Positions 8,826 to 16,892 of a stretch of DNA of 64,000 nt are shown piece by piece. Numbering within the stretch: the stretch's first letter is position 1; each line of letters begins with the position of its first letter. The notes beneath the pieces were generated by a model. The model was not told the origin of the DNA, did no database searches, and was given only the letters and a program-made list of their open reading frames with translations. The DNA is from Haloarcula hispanica ATCC 33960. GTDB lineage: Archaea > Halobacteriota > Halobacteria > Halobacteriales > Haloarculaceae. The stretch is taken from assembly GCF_000223905.1 (NCBI RefSeq), contig NC_015948.1, positions 1,860,001 to 1,924,000 of the forward strand, written 5' to 3'. The position numbers were made by a program, and so were the translations under genes.

Positions 8826-9428
8826 TCACTTAGGTGGCCGAAATATGCGGACAGTATCTCGCTTTCCATCCATTGAATCTACTTCAGTAAGTCCACAGTC
8901 TGTGAACACCGCGTTCCAGTCCCGATAGTACAGCGGGACGTTGTCGTCGACGTAGTTTACCTCACCCGGGTCGCCGCCCTCGTTCTCGACGGTGATCAGC
9001 AGGTCATCGACGATACGCGCCAACTCCCCGAACGCCCAGTCCACGTCCGGGTGGAGGTGCTGTAGCGTCTCGACGGAGAAGACGACGTCGTACGCGTCGT
9101 CCGCGACATCCGTGACGAACTCCTCGATAGCCATCGCGTGGAACGAGCCGGTGGCCGCAAGGTCGGGATACGTCTCGGCGAGGACATCTAACGCGTCGGC
9201 GTTGATGTCGACCCCGGTCAGATCCGAGTAGCCAGCGTCAGACAGTGCAGCGAGATGTCGCCCGGAGCTACACCCGACCTCCAGAATAGCCGCGTCCTGC
9301 TCGACGTGCTCCGCAAGTATCGACTGCACTAGCTCACTCGTCTCGTCCGCTCCATAGTAGGCATAATACGCGGGGGAGTATTCGCCGGACCGGTCGGCCC
9401 ACTCCTCGCGGATGTCGGTAGAGTCCAC
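8826..9428 (-). CDS. Class I SAM-dependent methyltransferase
   Basis: About 200 residues from GTG 9428 (VDSTDIREEWADRSGEY); a TTG at 9434 is an alternative. Longer starts would read through arginine-rich, non-protein-like sequence and overlap the divergent gene. Methyltransferase motifs are present: ILEVGCSSGRHLAAL (SAM-binding motif I, near residue 50), LTGVDINADAL (motif II), and AYDVVFSVETLQHLHPD (motif IV region). A small-molecule substrate is likely but not predictable. Confidence 0.75.
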   Translation of the reverse strand: MDSTDIREEWADRSGEYSPAYYAYYGADETSELVQSILAEHVEQDAAILEVGCSSGRHLAALSDAGYSDLTGVDINADALDVLAETYPDLAATGSFHAMAIEEFVTDVADDAYDVVFSVETLQHLHPDVDWAFGELARIVDDLLITVENEGGDPGEVNYVDDNVPLYYRDWNAVFTDCGLTEVDSMDGKRDTVRIFRPPK

Positions 9429-9528
9429 GGTCAAGTCGGGAGGGGAAGACGGAAAGTTCTGCCGGCTCGGTCGCAGCGGCGGTGGTTCGACCGAAAGACG
9501 CAACAGCCACCCAGCCGACCGGTATGCC

Positions 9529-11214
9529 ATGGTCTGGACAGTGATGCCGGACTTCGAGGGGTACGACGAGGCCCGCGATCAGTTCAGCTGGGACCTCCCG
9601 GCGTCGTACAATCCGGCGGTCGATTTTCTGCAAAAACACGACGACCCCGACAGGGTGGCGCTCGAACAGGCATACCCCGACGGGCGGCGCGAGCAGTACA
9701 CGTTCCGCGAACTGGACGAGCTATCGGACAGGCTCGCCGCGGGGCTGGCCGGGCTCGGTGTCGAGGCCGGCGACCGGGTCGGCGTCGTCGTACCACAGAA
9801 GCCACAGAACCCGATCACACACTTGGCGAACTGGAAGCTCGGAGCCGTCTCGGTTCCGCTGACGGTCCTGTTCGGGACGGACGCACTCCGGTATCGGCTG
9901 GACGACGCCGGCGCGACCGCCGCTGTTATCGACCCGGCCGTGCGCGGCGATATCGATGCAGTCCGAGACGACTGTCCGGCGCTGGAACACGTCGTCGAGA
10001 TCGAAACCGACGCACCAGCCGGCGATATCCACGCCTTCGAGGACGTGCTCGCCACGCCGGAACACACCGATATCGAACCCTACGAGTCCACACCGGACAC
10101 CGATACGGCGATACTGTACACGAGCGGGTCGACGGGGCCGCCGAAAGGCGTCCGGCACTCACACGCGCTCTGGCTCGGGCGAGCCGCGGCCGCGTACAAC
10201 TTCTTCAATCACGGGCTGGGACCGGACGCGACGGTCTGGACGCCCGCGGATTGGGCCTGGGGCGCGGCGCTCGGGGGGACGCTCTTCGCGACGTGGCACC
10301 ACGGCGGGACTATCGTCGGCTACCCCGCTTCGGGGTTCGATGCCGAGGGAGCGTTCAGCCTGCTTTCTGAGTTCGGCGTTACCCGGTCGTTCATGCCGGC
10401 CACCGCCCTCCGAATGCTGATGGACGTCGAGAACCCGACGGCGGCGTACGATCTCGCAATCAAGACGTTCGCCGTCGGTGGCGAGTCACTGACCCCGGAA
10501 ATCGTCGACTGGGTGGCTGAGACGTTCGACTCCGTCACCATCAACGAGTTCTACGGCCAGACGGAGCTGAACCTCGTCGTCGCCAACAACTCGAACTGGT
10601 TCGACACTCAGCCCGGCAGCATGGGTAAGTCGTTACCGGGGTATGACCTGACAATTCTGGATCCCGAAGCCGCCGACAGCGGCGTTGCCGACCCCCTCCC
10701 AAGCGGCGAACTCGGCGAGATAGCGGTGCGACCCCACGACCGTTCGGTGTTCTTCGACGAGTACTGGAACATGCCAGACAAAACCGCAGCCAAGGAGGTC
10801 GAGGGCTGGTTCGTCACCGGCGACCTGGCTCGACGGGACGACGACGGCTACGTCTGGTTCAAATCGCGCAAGGACGACGTCATCATCACCAGCGGCTACC
10901 GCGTCGGACCGATGGAAGTCGAGAGTGCAATCCTTGAGCACCCCGACGTGGTCCAGGCGGGCGTCATCGGTGTGCCCGACGACACGCGTGGAGAGATCAT
11001 CAAGGCCTACGTTGAGACAGCCGAGGACGCACCGGCCCGCGAACGGCTTCGGTCGGAAATCCAGTCCGCCGTCAGAGCGCACCTCGCCGAGTATGAGTAC
11101 CCTCGCGAGATCGAGTTCGCCGATGCGTTGCCCCAGACGACCAGCGGGAAGATCCGGCGGAAGGAATTGCAGGAGTGGGACGCCGACGACAGCGCTGCCG
11201 GCGGGCCACCGTAG
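9529..11214 (+). CDS. AMP-forming acyl-CoA synthetase
   Basis: 561 residues from ATG 9529; a second ATG at 9544 (MPDFEGYDEARDQF) is equally plausible. ANL-superfamily signatures are clear: AILYTSGSTGPPKGV (P-loop), INEFYGQTE, WFVTGDLARRDDDGYVWF, RKDDVIITSGYRVGP, and the C-terminal lysine motif PQTTSGKIRRKEL. The overall pattern (TPADWAWGAALGG) resembles medium-chain acyl-CoA/acetyl-CoA synthetases. It activates a carboxylic acid to its CoA thioester. It is divergent from the methyltransferase gene with about 100 bp between them. Confidence 0.87.
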   Translation: MVWTVMPDFEGYDEARDQFSWDLPASYNPAVDFLQKHDDPDRVALEQAYPDGRREQYTFRELDELSDRLAAGLAGLGVEAGDRVGVVVPQKPQNPITHLANWKLGAVSVPLTVLFGTDALRYRLDDAGATAAVIDPAVRGDIDAVRDDCPALEHVVEIETDAPAGDIHAFEDVLATPEHTDIEPYESTPDTDTAILYTSGSTGPPKGVRHSHALWLGRAAAAYNFFNHGLGPDATVWTPADWAWGAALGGTLFATWHHGGTIVGYPASGFDAEGAFSLLSEFGVTRSFMPATALRMLMDVENPTAAYDLAIKTFAVGGESLTPEIVDWVAETFDSVTINEFYGQTELNLVVANNSNWFDTQPGSMGKSLPGYDLTILDPEAADSGVADPLPSGELGEIAVRPHDRSVFFDEYWNMPDKTAAKEVEGWFVTGDLARRDDDGYVWFKSRKDDVIITSGYRVGPMEVESAILEHPDVVQAGVIGVPDDTRGEIIKAYVETAEDAPARERLRSEIQSAVRAHLAEYEYPREIEFADALPQTTSGKIRRKELQEWDADDSAAGGPP

Positions 11215-11639
11215 TCCCCAGTGTAACTCTCGGTAGTCATAGAGCGTCCGAAATCAGTTGTGTATCGCGGATACTGTCGGCAGCGAGAGGTACGTTGGAT
11301 CTCGATATGCAAATTTCTGGTTCGAAAAGACGATAATCGATAGAAGATTGTAATTATAGTTCTATCAGCTGTTTTGATATTCATATCCTAGATATGCAGA
11401 GCTAAATCTGAAGGTCAGATCTAAGACACCCCTTCATTGGTGTCCCTCTGTAGTGTGTTGGTCAACCATGAGCCGGGAGCGTGGTCCAGCGGATGGTGGA
11501 CCTCAGTCGTCAACCTCCGTTGACCGGCATCCGAGCGACGTACAGATTGCGTCGATAGCTTTCGGAAAACGACTACAATACGGCTGCTCGGGGAAATTAA
11601 ACGCAGGTATGAATGGAACGGACAGCCAGGATGGCCCGG
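11215..11639. other. Intergenic stretch, no gene seen
   Basis: About 425 bp between the acyl-CoA synthetase stop and the SRP RNA 3' end. It is AT-rich around 11320-11420, with a repeated ATATGCA(A/G)A short motif near 11306 and 11394. No ORF or RNA is supported. Confidence 0.5.
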
Positions 11640-11930
11640 CGTTCGGACGCGGGTAATCCCGTTTGCCTCCTCCACCCCGCGACCCCACGAGCGACGGGTG
11701 TTCGATGGTCCGCTGCTCACTTCCGTGCCTGGCGGAGTGCCATCGTTTAACCACATGGGCGCACCCCTGCAGGTGCGACCACGCGGACCGCCGTCCCCGT
11801 GGGACGAGGCTTCCACGTTAGCTTACGGGGTCCACGTCCGTCAGACCGGACGCCCCCGGTGTTCGGTCCCCGCTCAAGACCACAGTGCGGGCGAGGAGGG
11901 GGGCCTAGCCCCCCGACCTAGTCCATCTAA
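11640..11930 (-). ncRNA. Signal recognition particle 7S RNA
   Basis: The minus strand carries the conserved SRP54-binding helix 8 sequence GCCAGGCACGGAAGTGAGCA (within 11712-11733), the defining GGAAG...AGCA core of SRP RNA. The 5' part has a GGGGGGCTAGGCCCCCC palindromic stem (11898-11914), and CCTCCTC near 11892-11898 can pair with GAGGAGG near 11667-11673 to close the long helix 5. Length near 290-300 nt fits archaeal 7S RNA. A TTAT-containing element near 11947-11953 is a possible promoter. Both ends are approximate. Confidence 0.85.
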
Positions 11931-12007
11931 GAGTCCGCCGCCGCCCCATAAGGGCCTTTCGGATGCGCCCACAGATCGCTGGACGACGCGCCGGTAGGCA
12001 GACCGGC

Positions 12008-12421
12008 CTACAGCAGGTCAAGCGCCCGCGCGAACCACGTCCCTCCGAGCGGGATGAGTATGCTCGCGAGGACGACGCCCCAGCGGTGGTACTCCATCAG
12101 TGTCGACTCAGTCAGTCCCAGCACGAGGCTCTCGGGAACGGTGACTGCCCAGAGGACGCTGAGGGCGACGATGAACACGCCCATGCCGATGCTGGCCCCC
12201 GCCGCAACACTCGGGTCCGACCGACCCTCGCGGCCGGCCGCCAGCACGATGATGCAGACGAGCGCGAATACGCCCGGTAGCAGCGGGGATAGCGCCCCTG
12301 AACTGTAGTACGCCCCCACGGCACTGGTCGTCTCGACGAGGCCATACGGGACCGCGAGTGCAAGGAGATATAGAACGCAACCGACGATGCCGACAGCCGG
12401 AGCGAGCCGTAAGTCGTCCAT
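12008..12421 (-). CDS. Four-span membrane protein, unknown function
   Basis: 137 residues from ATG 12421 (MDDLRLAPAVGIVGC). Four hydrophobic segments (about residues 8-28, 40-62, 75-97, 115-133) separated by short loops. No catalytic motif. It resembles uncharacterised haloarchaeal membrane proteins. It lies divergently from the coiled-coil protein gene and next to the SRP RNA. Confidence 0.65.
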   Translation of the reverse strand: MDDLRLAPAVGIVGCVLYLLALAVPYGLVETTSAVGAYYSSGALSPLLPGVFALVCIIVLAAGREGRSDPSVAAGASIGMGVFIVALSVLWAVTVPESLVLGLTESTLMEYHRWGVVLASILIPLGGTWFARALDLL

Positions 12422-12500
12422 ACCGTTGCTCGGTCCGGCGGCGTCATAACAGCGACGTTCGAGCGAAACGAGGAAATGTCGCCTCTCCGTAGCCGTGACC

Positions 12501-12776
12501 ATGGGACTGGGTTCCACCGCGAAAAAGATACAGAAGGTCGCCGACATCGCCGAGGACCTCTACAAGAAGGTCAACGAGCTGAAGACGCAGCTGGAGGACC
12601 TGCGCAGCACCGTCGACGAGACGAACACCCGCGTCGACGGGATGGAGCGGGAACTGGCCGAACAGCGCGCACTCATCGAGGCACTCGCCGAAGAACGGGG
12701 CGTTGACACGGAGGCTGTCGTGGCCGAGGTCGCTGCTGACACCGACTCCGACACTGCTGAAGCGGTTTCGGAGTAA
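12501..12776 (+). CDS. Small acidic coiled-coil protein
   Basis: 91 residues from MGLGSTAKKIQKVAD. Residues 10-65 are a heptad-patterned helix (KVNELKTQLEDLRSTVDETN) predicted to form a coiled coil, followed by an acidic tail. It matches a widespread haloarchaeal family of unknown function. The upstream ATG at 12495 is two codons away and equally possible. It converges with nothing; the tRNA-Arg gene follows. Confidence 0.7.
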   Translation: MGLGSTAKKIQKVADIAEDLYKKVNELKTQLEDLRSTVDETNTRVDGMERELAEQRALIEALAEERGVDTEAVVAEVAADTDSDTAEAVSE

Positions 12777-12815
12777 TCCCATGACTGCGGTCCCATCACG
12801 CGGCGGAACCGGTTG

Positions 12816-12823
12816 GTTTAAAC
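12816..12823 (+). promoter_or_regulatory. TATA element of tRNA-Arg
   Basis: GTTTAAAC lies 28-35 bp before the first base of the tRNA, the expected distance for an archaeal TATA box. Confidence 0.6.
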
Positions 12824-12850
12824 CATAACGTCATCATACCATTGTACGTA

Positions 12851-12925
12851 GGGCGCTTAGCTCAGCTTGGACAGAGTGCTTGGCTTCGGACCAAACCGTC
12901 GGGGGTTCAAATCCCTCAGCGCCCG
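12851..12925 (+). tRNA. tRNA-Arg (anticodon UCG)
   Basis: Cloverleaf folds fully: acceptor GGGCGCU/AGCGCCC, D-arm GCUC...GAGU, anticodon stem CUUGG/CCAAA (outer C-A mismatch) with loop CUUCGGA giving anticodon UCG, T-arm GGGGG-UUCAAAU-CCCUC. No CCA is encoded, as is usual in haloarchaea. The 3' end sequence recurs at 15128-15141, which suggests use as an integration site. Confidence 0.93.
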
Positions 12926-13274
12926 TATCGCTTAATTCATCCGAATTTTCCGCGTACAGGGGTTTAAGCCCCAAATATGATTTTATTACCTCGATTCCTT
13001 TCGTTCGACAATCGAACGGTTCTGAGTTGGAGCGGTGTCGTCTGGTGATTCGCGTACTTCTACACGGACCTCACGGGGAAATCAACCGCCAATTACGACG
13101 CTACCACCGCTTGTGTCGGGTAACTTACGGCGCTCAAGAACCTTCCTAAACTTCGTCAAGTAGTTCGGGCTGAATACAGAGAGTGTAGTCAGCACAGCGG
13201 CCTCATTTGCTCCAGATACGTTACGTTTTGTAAGCTGCTCAGTAGGCGTGTCACGACGAATCAGCTGGACCACA
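12926..13274. other. Intergenic stretch after tRNA-Arg
   Basis: About 350 bp. A small palindrome GGGGTTTAAGCCCC (12959-12972) followed by AT-rich sequence may be the tRNA terminator. A 63-codon frame on the minus strand (13082-13273) is possible but has no recognisable features; it may be a gene remnant. Confidence 0.45.
12959..12972 (+). terminator. Hairpin after tRNA-Arg
   Basis: GGGGTTTAAGCCCC, an almost perfect palindrome followed by AT-rich sequence with a T4 run, 34 bp after the tRNA. Candidate terminator or processing signal. Confidence 0.35.
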
Positions 13275-14270
13275 CTACGTGGAGTCGCCCGCCCTTGTCG
13301 TCACCTGGTAACGTTCTCCCTGGAACTCGTAGATGCGGGAATCGTCAAGTCCGAAGGGCGGGATGGAGCTGGTGAACTCTTCTATCCGGACTCGGGCGGC
13401 GTCGTATTCCCGGCTCAGTGCGATGGCATCGCGCAACTGATCGTCGCGTACAACCTGCTCAATGATGATTTGCTCTGCATGGGGCTCGGAGTCGTCGATT
13501 CGTTCGAGCATATACGCATCGTGTTCATCGTTGTCGTTGTCAGCCTCACCCCGGGTTGACCGTGCAACCAGCGTCTCGCCGTCCCATTCCGTCTCGGCGA
13601 TGGCGGCTGTTGTGGTCAACTGCAGTGGATCGGCCTGCAAATCGAAGCTTGCCGCGAGCGCAATTGGCTCCTCGTAGGAACCTGCTTCGAACCACCCATC
13701 GGTTGCAAACGCGTAGTGCCCGCCGCCGAGCCCATCGGCTGAGAGTGATTCCGTCCCTTGGACCCTGTCGATGGCAGCGCCATCGTTGACGCTACCAGTC
13801 GTAACGGTTAGCGTCCAGGTGTGGTCCTCGCCGGCCGCCATTATTGCCAGTGGTTGTGGCGTAGACCGAGGCATGATATAGTACCAGCCGCCATCGACTC
13901 GTTTGTACAGTTGCCAGTTGTAGAAGTTCGCCTCGAACCGCTGTGCACTCCGGTTTCTGAGCGTGAAATCGGTTGGTTGATCCAGTTGGACGGTCTGGGT
14001 TTCTGGAACGAGGACCACTGGCATCGCCTCAGGATCGACCGCCTCATAGCAGACGACTTGGGCGGCGTCATCGAACGGTGGGCACGCCTCCGAGGCAGTG
14101 TCACCGGGGAACTCCGGCACCGCTTGGGTCGGTTCGGTTGGGGAGTTGCCATCGGCGGTTGTCGTCGATGTCGCGTTTGATTCGTCTGGGGCGGCCGTAC
14201 AGCCGGCAAGCAGTGTGGCAAAACCTGTAGAGAGGCCAGATAGAATCTGTCTTCGAGAGGGGTTGGGCAT
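13275..14270 (-). CDS. Tat-type lipoprotein, unknown function
   Basis: 331 residues. The N-terminus has a twin-arginine motif (SRRQILSG), a hydrophobic stretch and a lipobox (LLAGC, Cys near residue 24), followed by a Thr/Ser/Asn-rich linker to about residue 55. The body is beta-rich with an immunoglobulin-like segment (VQLDQPTDFTLRNRSAQRFEANFYNWQLYKR). It is thus predicted to be exported folded and anchored outside. It lies between tRNA-Arg and the VapBC-like pair, in a segment that looks accessory. No enzyme motif seen. Confidence 0.7.
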   Translation of the reverse strand: MPNPSRRQILSGLSTGFATLLAGCTAAPDESNATSTTTADGNSPTEPTQAVPEFPGDTASEACPPFDDAAQVVCYEAVDPEAMPVVLVPETQTVQLDQPTDFTLRNRSAQRFEANFYNWQLYKRVDGGWYYIMPRSTPQPLAIMAAGEDHTWTLTVTTGSVNDGAAIDRVQGTESLSADGLGGGHYAFATDGWFEAGSYEEPIALAASFDLQADPLQLTTTAAIAETEWDGETLVARSTRGEADNDNDEHDAYMLERIDDSEPHAEQIIIEQVVRDDQLRDAIALSREYDAARVRIEEFTSSIPPFGLDDSRIYEFQGERYQVTTRAGDST

Positions 14271-14359
14271 GTTAGTTCGCTCCCGATGCGATTCGTATAT
14301 GTTTTCTGTCCGGTCAGAAGGATCTCCACTGCGCGCCGCTGAGAGCCTTATTCAGGCGT

Positions 14360-14776
14360 TTAGCGGGTGTCAAACGAGTTAATCACGTCGATCGTCGAGT
14401 AAGTCTCGGCCAGATCCTGGTCGTCAAAGTCGGAATCATCGCTCCAGATAGCTGCATCGTTGGCAATCGCACACGCCAGATAGAGAACATCGTCCGGGTC
14501 GGTGTCACCGATTGCTTCCTTTGCCCGTTCGATAGCTTGGTAGAAGTCGTCAGCAGGAACAACGTCGATGTACTGGAACAGGAGGTCGATGAATTGTGTC
14601 ACTCGGTCCTGCTCCATCCCAGATTTCTTCACGATTAGCTCCTCGTAGTTCTCGATTTCTTCGTAGACGAAGGCGGGTGTCAGGAGGTCGGGTTCGAGCG
14701 TGACGATGAGCTCACGCGTTTTCGAATCAGCGATGAGTGCAGATATGACAACGTTGGCGTCGATGACCAGCTTCAT
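14360..14776 (-). CDS. PIN-domain toxin, VapC-like
   Basis: 138 residues. PIN-domain acidic residues are in place: MKLVIDANVVISAL (Asp 6), a central Glu (YEEIENYEE), and the C-terminal DPDDVLYLACAIANDAAIWSDDSDF segment that carries the other catalytic aspartates. Such proteins are Mg-dependent RNases, usually toxins. The antitoxin gene lies 9 bp upstream on the same strand. Toxin activity is inferred from the family and pairing. Confidence 0.82.
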   Translation of the reverse strand: MKLVIDANVVISALIADSKTRELIVTLEPDLLTPAFVYEEIENYEELIVKKSGMEQDRVTQFIDLLFQYIDVVPADDFYQAIERAKEAIGDTDPDDVLYLACAIANDAAIWSDDSDFDDQDLAETYSTIDVINSFDTR

Positions 14777-14785
14777 TCGTCGTGT

Positions 14786-15016
14786 CTATGCCGATTCCTC
14801 GTCAACGCGCTTACGTCCGCTATCGTTTATTTTGTCGGCGATTTCCTGTACGTCGCTCTCGGTGAGATTACTCTCACTGGTGAGTTCGTCCATCACTTCG
14901 AGCGCCTCGATTTTTTCTTCGATGGCCTGTCGCGTGATCTCGCTCCAGTTGATCTCCGGGTGGCTCTCCATTCGCTCCTTGAGGTCGTTGTCCACATTGA
15001 CGGTGATACTAGGCAT
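14786..15016 (-). CDS. Antitoxin, VapB-like ribbon-helix-helix protein
   Basis: 76 residues. The N-terminal segment MPSITVNVDNDLKERMESHP followed by WSEITRQAIEEKIE is a typical ribbon-helix-helix DNA-binding fold; the acidic C-terminal part probably binds the toxin. It precedes the PIN-domain gene by 9 bp, so the two form an operon likely autorepressed by the complex. A TATA-like AT-rich stretch lies just upstream (15030-15050). Confidence 0.78.
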   Translation of the reverse strand: MPSITVNVDNDLKERMESHPEINWSEITRQAIEEKIEALEVMDELTSESNLTESDVQEIADKINDSGRKRVDEESA

Positions 15017-15127
15017 ACAGAAACCTATGGATTCACAGATTACTGTATTTTTTGGTGTATCTAAGAGCGCTCGAAGTCGGTTGCCTCACGCCTATCAAGG
15101 GGATTCGCTCGCCCCACGAACGAGCGC

Positions 15128-15141
15128 CCTCAGCGCCCGTG
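15128..15141 (+). repeat. Copy of the tRNA-Arg 3' end (candidate att site)
   Basis: CCCTCAGCGCCCGT matches the last 13 bases of tRNA-Arg and one flanking base (12913-12926) exactly over 14 bp. Together they flank a 2.2-kb segment with a lipoprotein and a toxin-antitoxin pair. No integrase remains. Confidence 0.45.
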
Positions 15142-15179
15142 ATTTCTGTGCGAACGACAGTGAGCGGTGAGGAGCGTCG

Positions 15180-15246
15180 GCTGCGGGATTTGAACCACGC
15201 GAGACGAGCGAGAGCGAGTCTCGCAGTCGGGTGAAAATCCCGCAGC
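15180..15246. repeat. Inverted repeat with tRNA-like arms
   Basis: GCTGCGGGATTT (15180-15191) and AAATCCCGCAGC (15235-15246) are perfect 12-bp inverted copies separated by 43 bp. The right arm continues into AGCGCCC, the acceptor 3' strand of tRNA-Arg. Confidence 0.5.
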
Positions 15247-15425
15247 GCCCATCGCAGATCTTCTCCACCCAAACCGTCCGACAGCGGCGGCTTAGTTCTG
15301 CCAGTAAACGGAATGGACTTACTGTCCCGAGGTGACGGAGGCCGCGACCGAAGCACGAGTATGGCGATACCGACACGGTAGCCAGATACCCCGGCATTTA
15401 CAGCCAAAATACGCTACTGTGCGGT

Positions 15426-16307
15426 TCAGTCGTCGGCCGGCTCCACGACGCCGTCGAGTCCGGTCATCTCCAGCCCGCCACCGATGGTCCGGTTCGGGTA
15501 CGGCATATTGATGTCCTCGGCATCGAAGCGTTGCTTGACTGCCTTGACGTATTCGGCGCGCGTCTTGACGAAGTCGGACCGACTCGGGTTCTTGATCCAG
15601 ATACGGGACTGCAGTCCGACGGAGGAGTCACCGAGTTCAACGAGGCGAACCGATGGCTCGGGGTCGTCCATAATCTCCGGGTGTGCCCTAGCCTCGTCGA
15701 GAATGATTTCAGTCGCCTCGTCGATGTCGTCGTCGTAGTCGATACCGAACACGAACTTCAGTCGGAGTTGCTCCTTGGCGACGGGGTTCTTGATGACGCC
15801 GTCGGTCAGATTCGAGTTCGGCACGGTCAGCAGCTCGTTGTCGAAGGTCCGGACGCGGGTAACACGGAGACTAATGTCCTCGACGACGCCGGAGTTGCCG
15901 TCCCACTCGATCCAGTCGCCGATCCGGAACGGCTTGTCGGTGTAGATGAACACGCCGGCGACGAAGTTCTGGATGACGTCCTGCATCGCGAAGCCGATGG
16001 CAAGCGTCGCCGCGGCGGCGATGGTTGCCAGCGACTGCAGGAAGTTCCCGTACTCGGCCATCCCGAAGGCGACGGAGATGGCGACGAACACGACACCGAT
16101 GCTGACGACCTTCTTCAGCGGCCGCCGTGCGTGGGTATCGAGGTCCCGTGACTTGAGCGAGCGGTCGACGATGGGGAGCACTATCGCCTTCCCCAATGCG
16201 TAGACGAGGACGAAGGCGACGACGAAGACCACTGCCGAGGCGATGGACCCGGCCGCCGGTACGCCGAAGCCATTGAGTAGGTCGGTGAGCGGTTGGACCT
16301 GCATCAT
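15426..16307 (-). CDS. MscS-family mechanosensitive ion channel
   Basis: 293 residues. Three hydrophobic segments in the first ~110 residues, then the pore helix and MscS beta domain: AAAATLAIGFAMQDVIQNFVAGVFI near residue 95-120, followed by FRIGDWIEWDGNSGVVEDISLRVTRVRTFDNELLTVPNS, the conserved family core. The C-terminal cytoplasmic domain ends near PYPNRTIGG. The start (ATGATG, 16307 or 16304) overlaps the YhbY stop, so the genes are co-transcribed. Likely protects against hypo-osmotic shock. Confidence 0.88.
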   Translation of the reverse strand: MMQVQPLTDLLNGFGVPAAGSIASAVVFVVAFVLVYALGKAIVLPIVDRSLKSRDLDTHARRPLKKVVSIGVVFVAISVAFGMAEYGNFLQSLATIAAAATLAIGFAMQDVIQNFVAGVFIYTDKPFRIGDWIEWDGNSGVVEDISLRVTRVRTFDNELLTVPNSNLTDGVIKNPVAKEQLRLKFVFGIDYDDDIDEATEIILDEARAHPEIMDDPEPSVRLVELGDSSVGLQSRIWIKNPSRSDFVKTRAEYVKAVKQRFDAEDINMPYPNRTIGGGLEMTGLDGVVEPADD

Positions 16308-16552
16308 TTCTCGAACACCGCGGTGTGGCCCCGCACTTGAATCACCTCAGCGTTGACCATCTCGGCCAGGTCGTCAGCGAGTTCCTCGGCCGTCGTGCCG
16401 CCCCGGGACGACCGGAGGAACTTGACCTTCACGAGGTCCGTGTTTTCCAGTTGGTCGTCGAGTTCGTCCGCTACGGATTCGATGCCGTGTTTGCCGACGC
16501 GGAGCGTCGCGTCGAGGTCGTGTATCCGCGACTGTCGAGAAGAGTCACTCAT
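16304..16552 (-). CDS. YhbY-type CRM-domain RNA-binding protein
   Basis: 82 residues from MSDSSRQSRIHDLDATLRVG; an ATG two codons earlier (16558) is possible. The CRM-domain pattern is visible: ATLRVGKHGIES, KVKFLRSSRGG (in place of the GxxG-type loop) and AEVIQVRGHTAVFEK at the C-terminus. Members bind pre-ribosomal RNA. It sits between rnp4 and mscS on the same strand, overlapping mscS. Confidence 0.85.
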   Translation of the reverse strand: MSDSSRQSRIHDLDATLRVGKHGIESVADELDDQLENTDLVKVKFLRSSRGGTTAEELADDLAEMVNAEVIQVRGHTAVFEK

Positions 16553-16604
16553 GTACACCGTTTAGCGAAGACAGCCCCTTAAAACCAGCAGTCGTAAAGA
16601 ATCC

Positions 16605-16892
16605 TCAGTCGTACGGATAGCGGGACTGTGACCCACAGTCACACGTAATGACGACGTGGCCGGACTGGGTCCGGGATCGGGCGTTGTGTCCGTGCAGCAG
16701 GTACGTGTCGCAGGCGTCACACGTCGACCGCTCGAACGACCGCGGCAGGCGCAGCCGGTGGCGTTCGGCGACCCGGCGAGCCCGGCGGACGTACGACCGG
16801 GCGCGCTCCTCGTTGCCGGCCTGGACGGCCTCGCGAGCGAGCGACTGAAGGCGCTCGATCCGCTCGCGGGCGATGGTCGCCTCGTCCGTCAT
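16605..16892 (-). CDS. rnp4: Ribonuclease P protein component 4
   Basis: 95 residues from ATG 16892 (MTDEATIARERIERL). Two N-terminal helices rich in Arg and Glu are followed by a zinc ribbon with CDACDTYL and CDCGSQSRYPY, the Rpr2/Rpp21 pattern. Component of archaeal RNase P, which matures tRNA 5' ends. It heads the rnp4-yhbY-mscS group on the minus strand with about 50 bp to the next gene. Longer starts add arginine-rich sequence not typical of the family. Confidence 0.85.
   Translation of the reverse strand: MTDEATIARERIERLQSLAREAVQAGNEERARSYVRRARRVAERHRLRLPRSFERSTCDACDTYLLHGHNARSRTQSGHVVITCDCGSQSRYPYD

Larger units (their letters stand above)
15017..15425. other. Intergenic stretch with degenerate tRNA-like 3' ends
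   Basis: No credible gene in about 410 bp. CCCTCAGCGCCCGT at 15128-15141 is identical to the 3' end of the tRNA-Arg gene. A degenerate T-arm plus acceptor (AAATCCCGCAGCGCCC) ends at 15250. These suggest an attachment-site scar. Confidence 0.5.

Noticed and set aside
11421..11816. Minus-strand frames across 11421-11816 as protein genes
   Set aside because: The region is the SRP RNA; the frames have no protein features.
13082..13273. 63-codon minus-strand frame as an intact gene
   Set aside because: No recognisable motif or promoter; listed only as a possible remnant.
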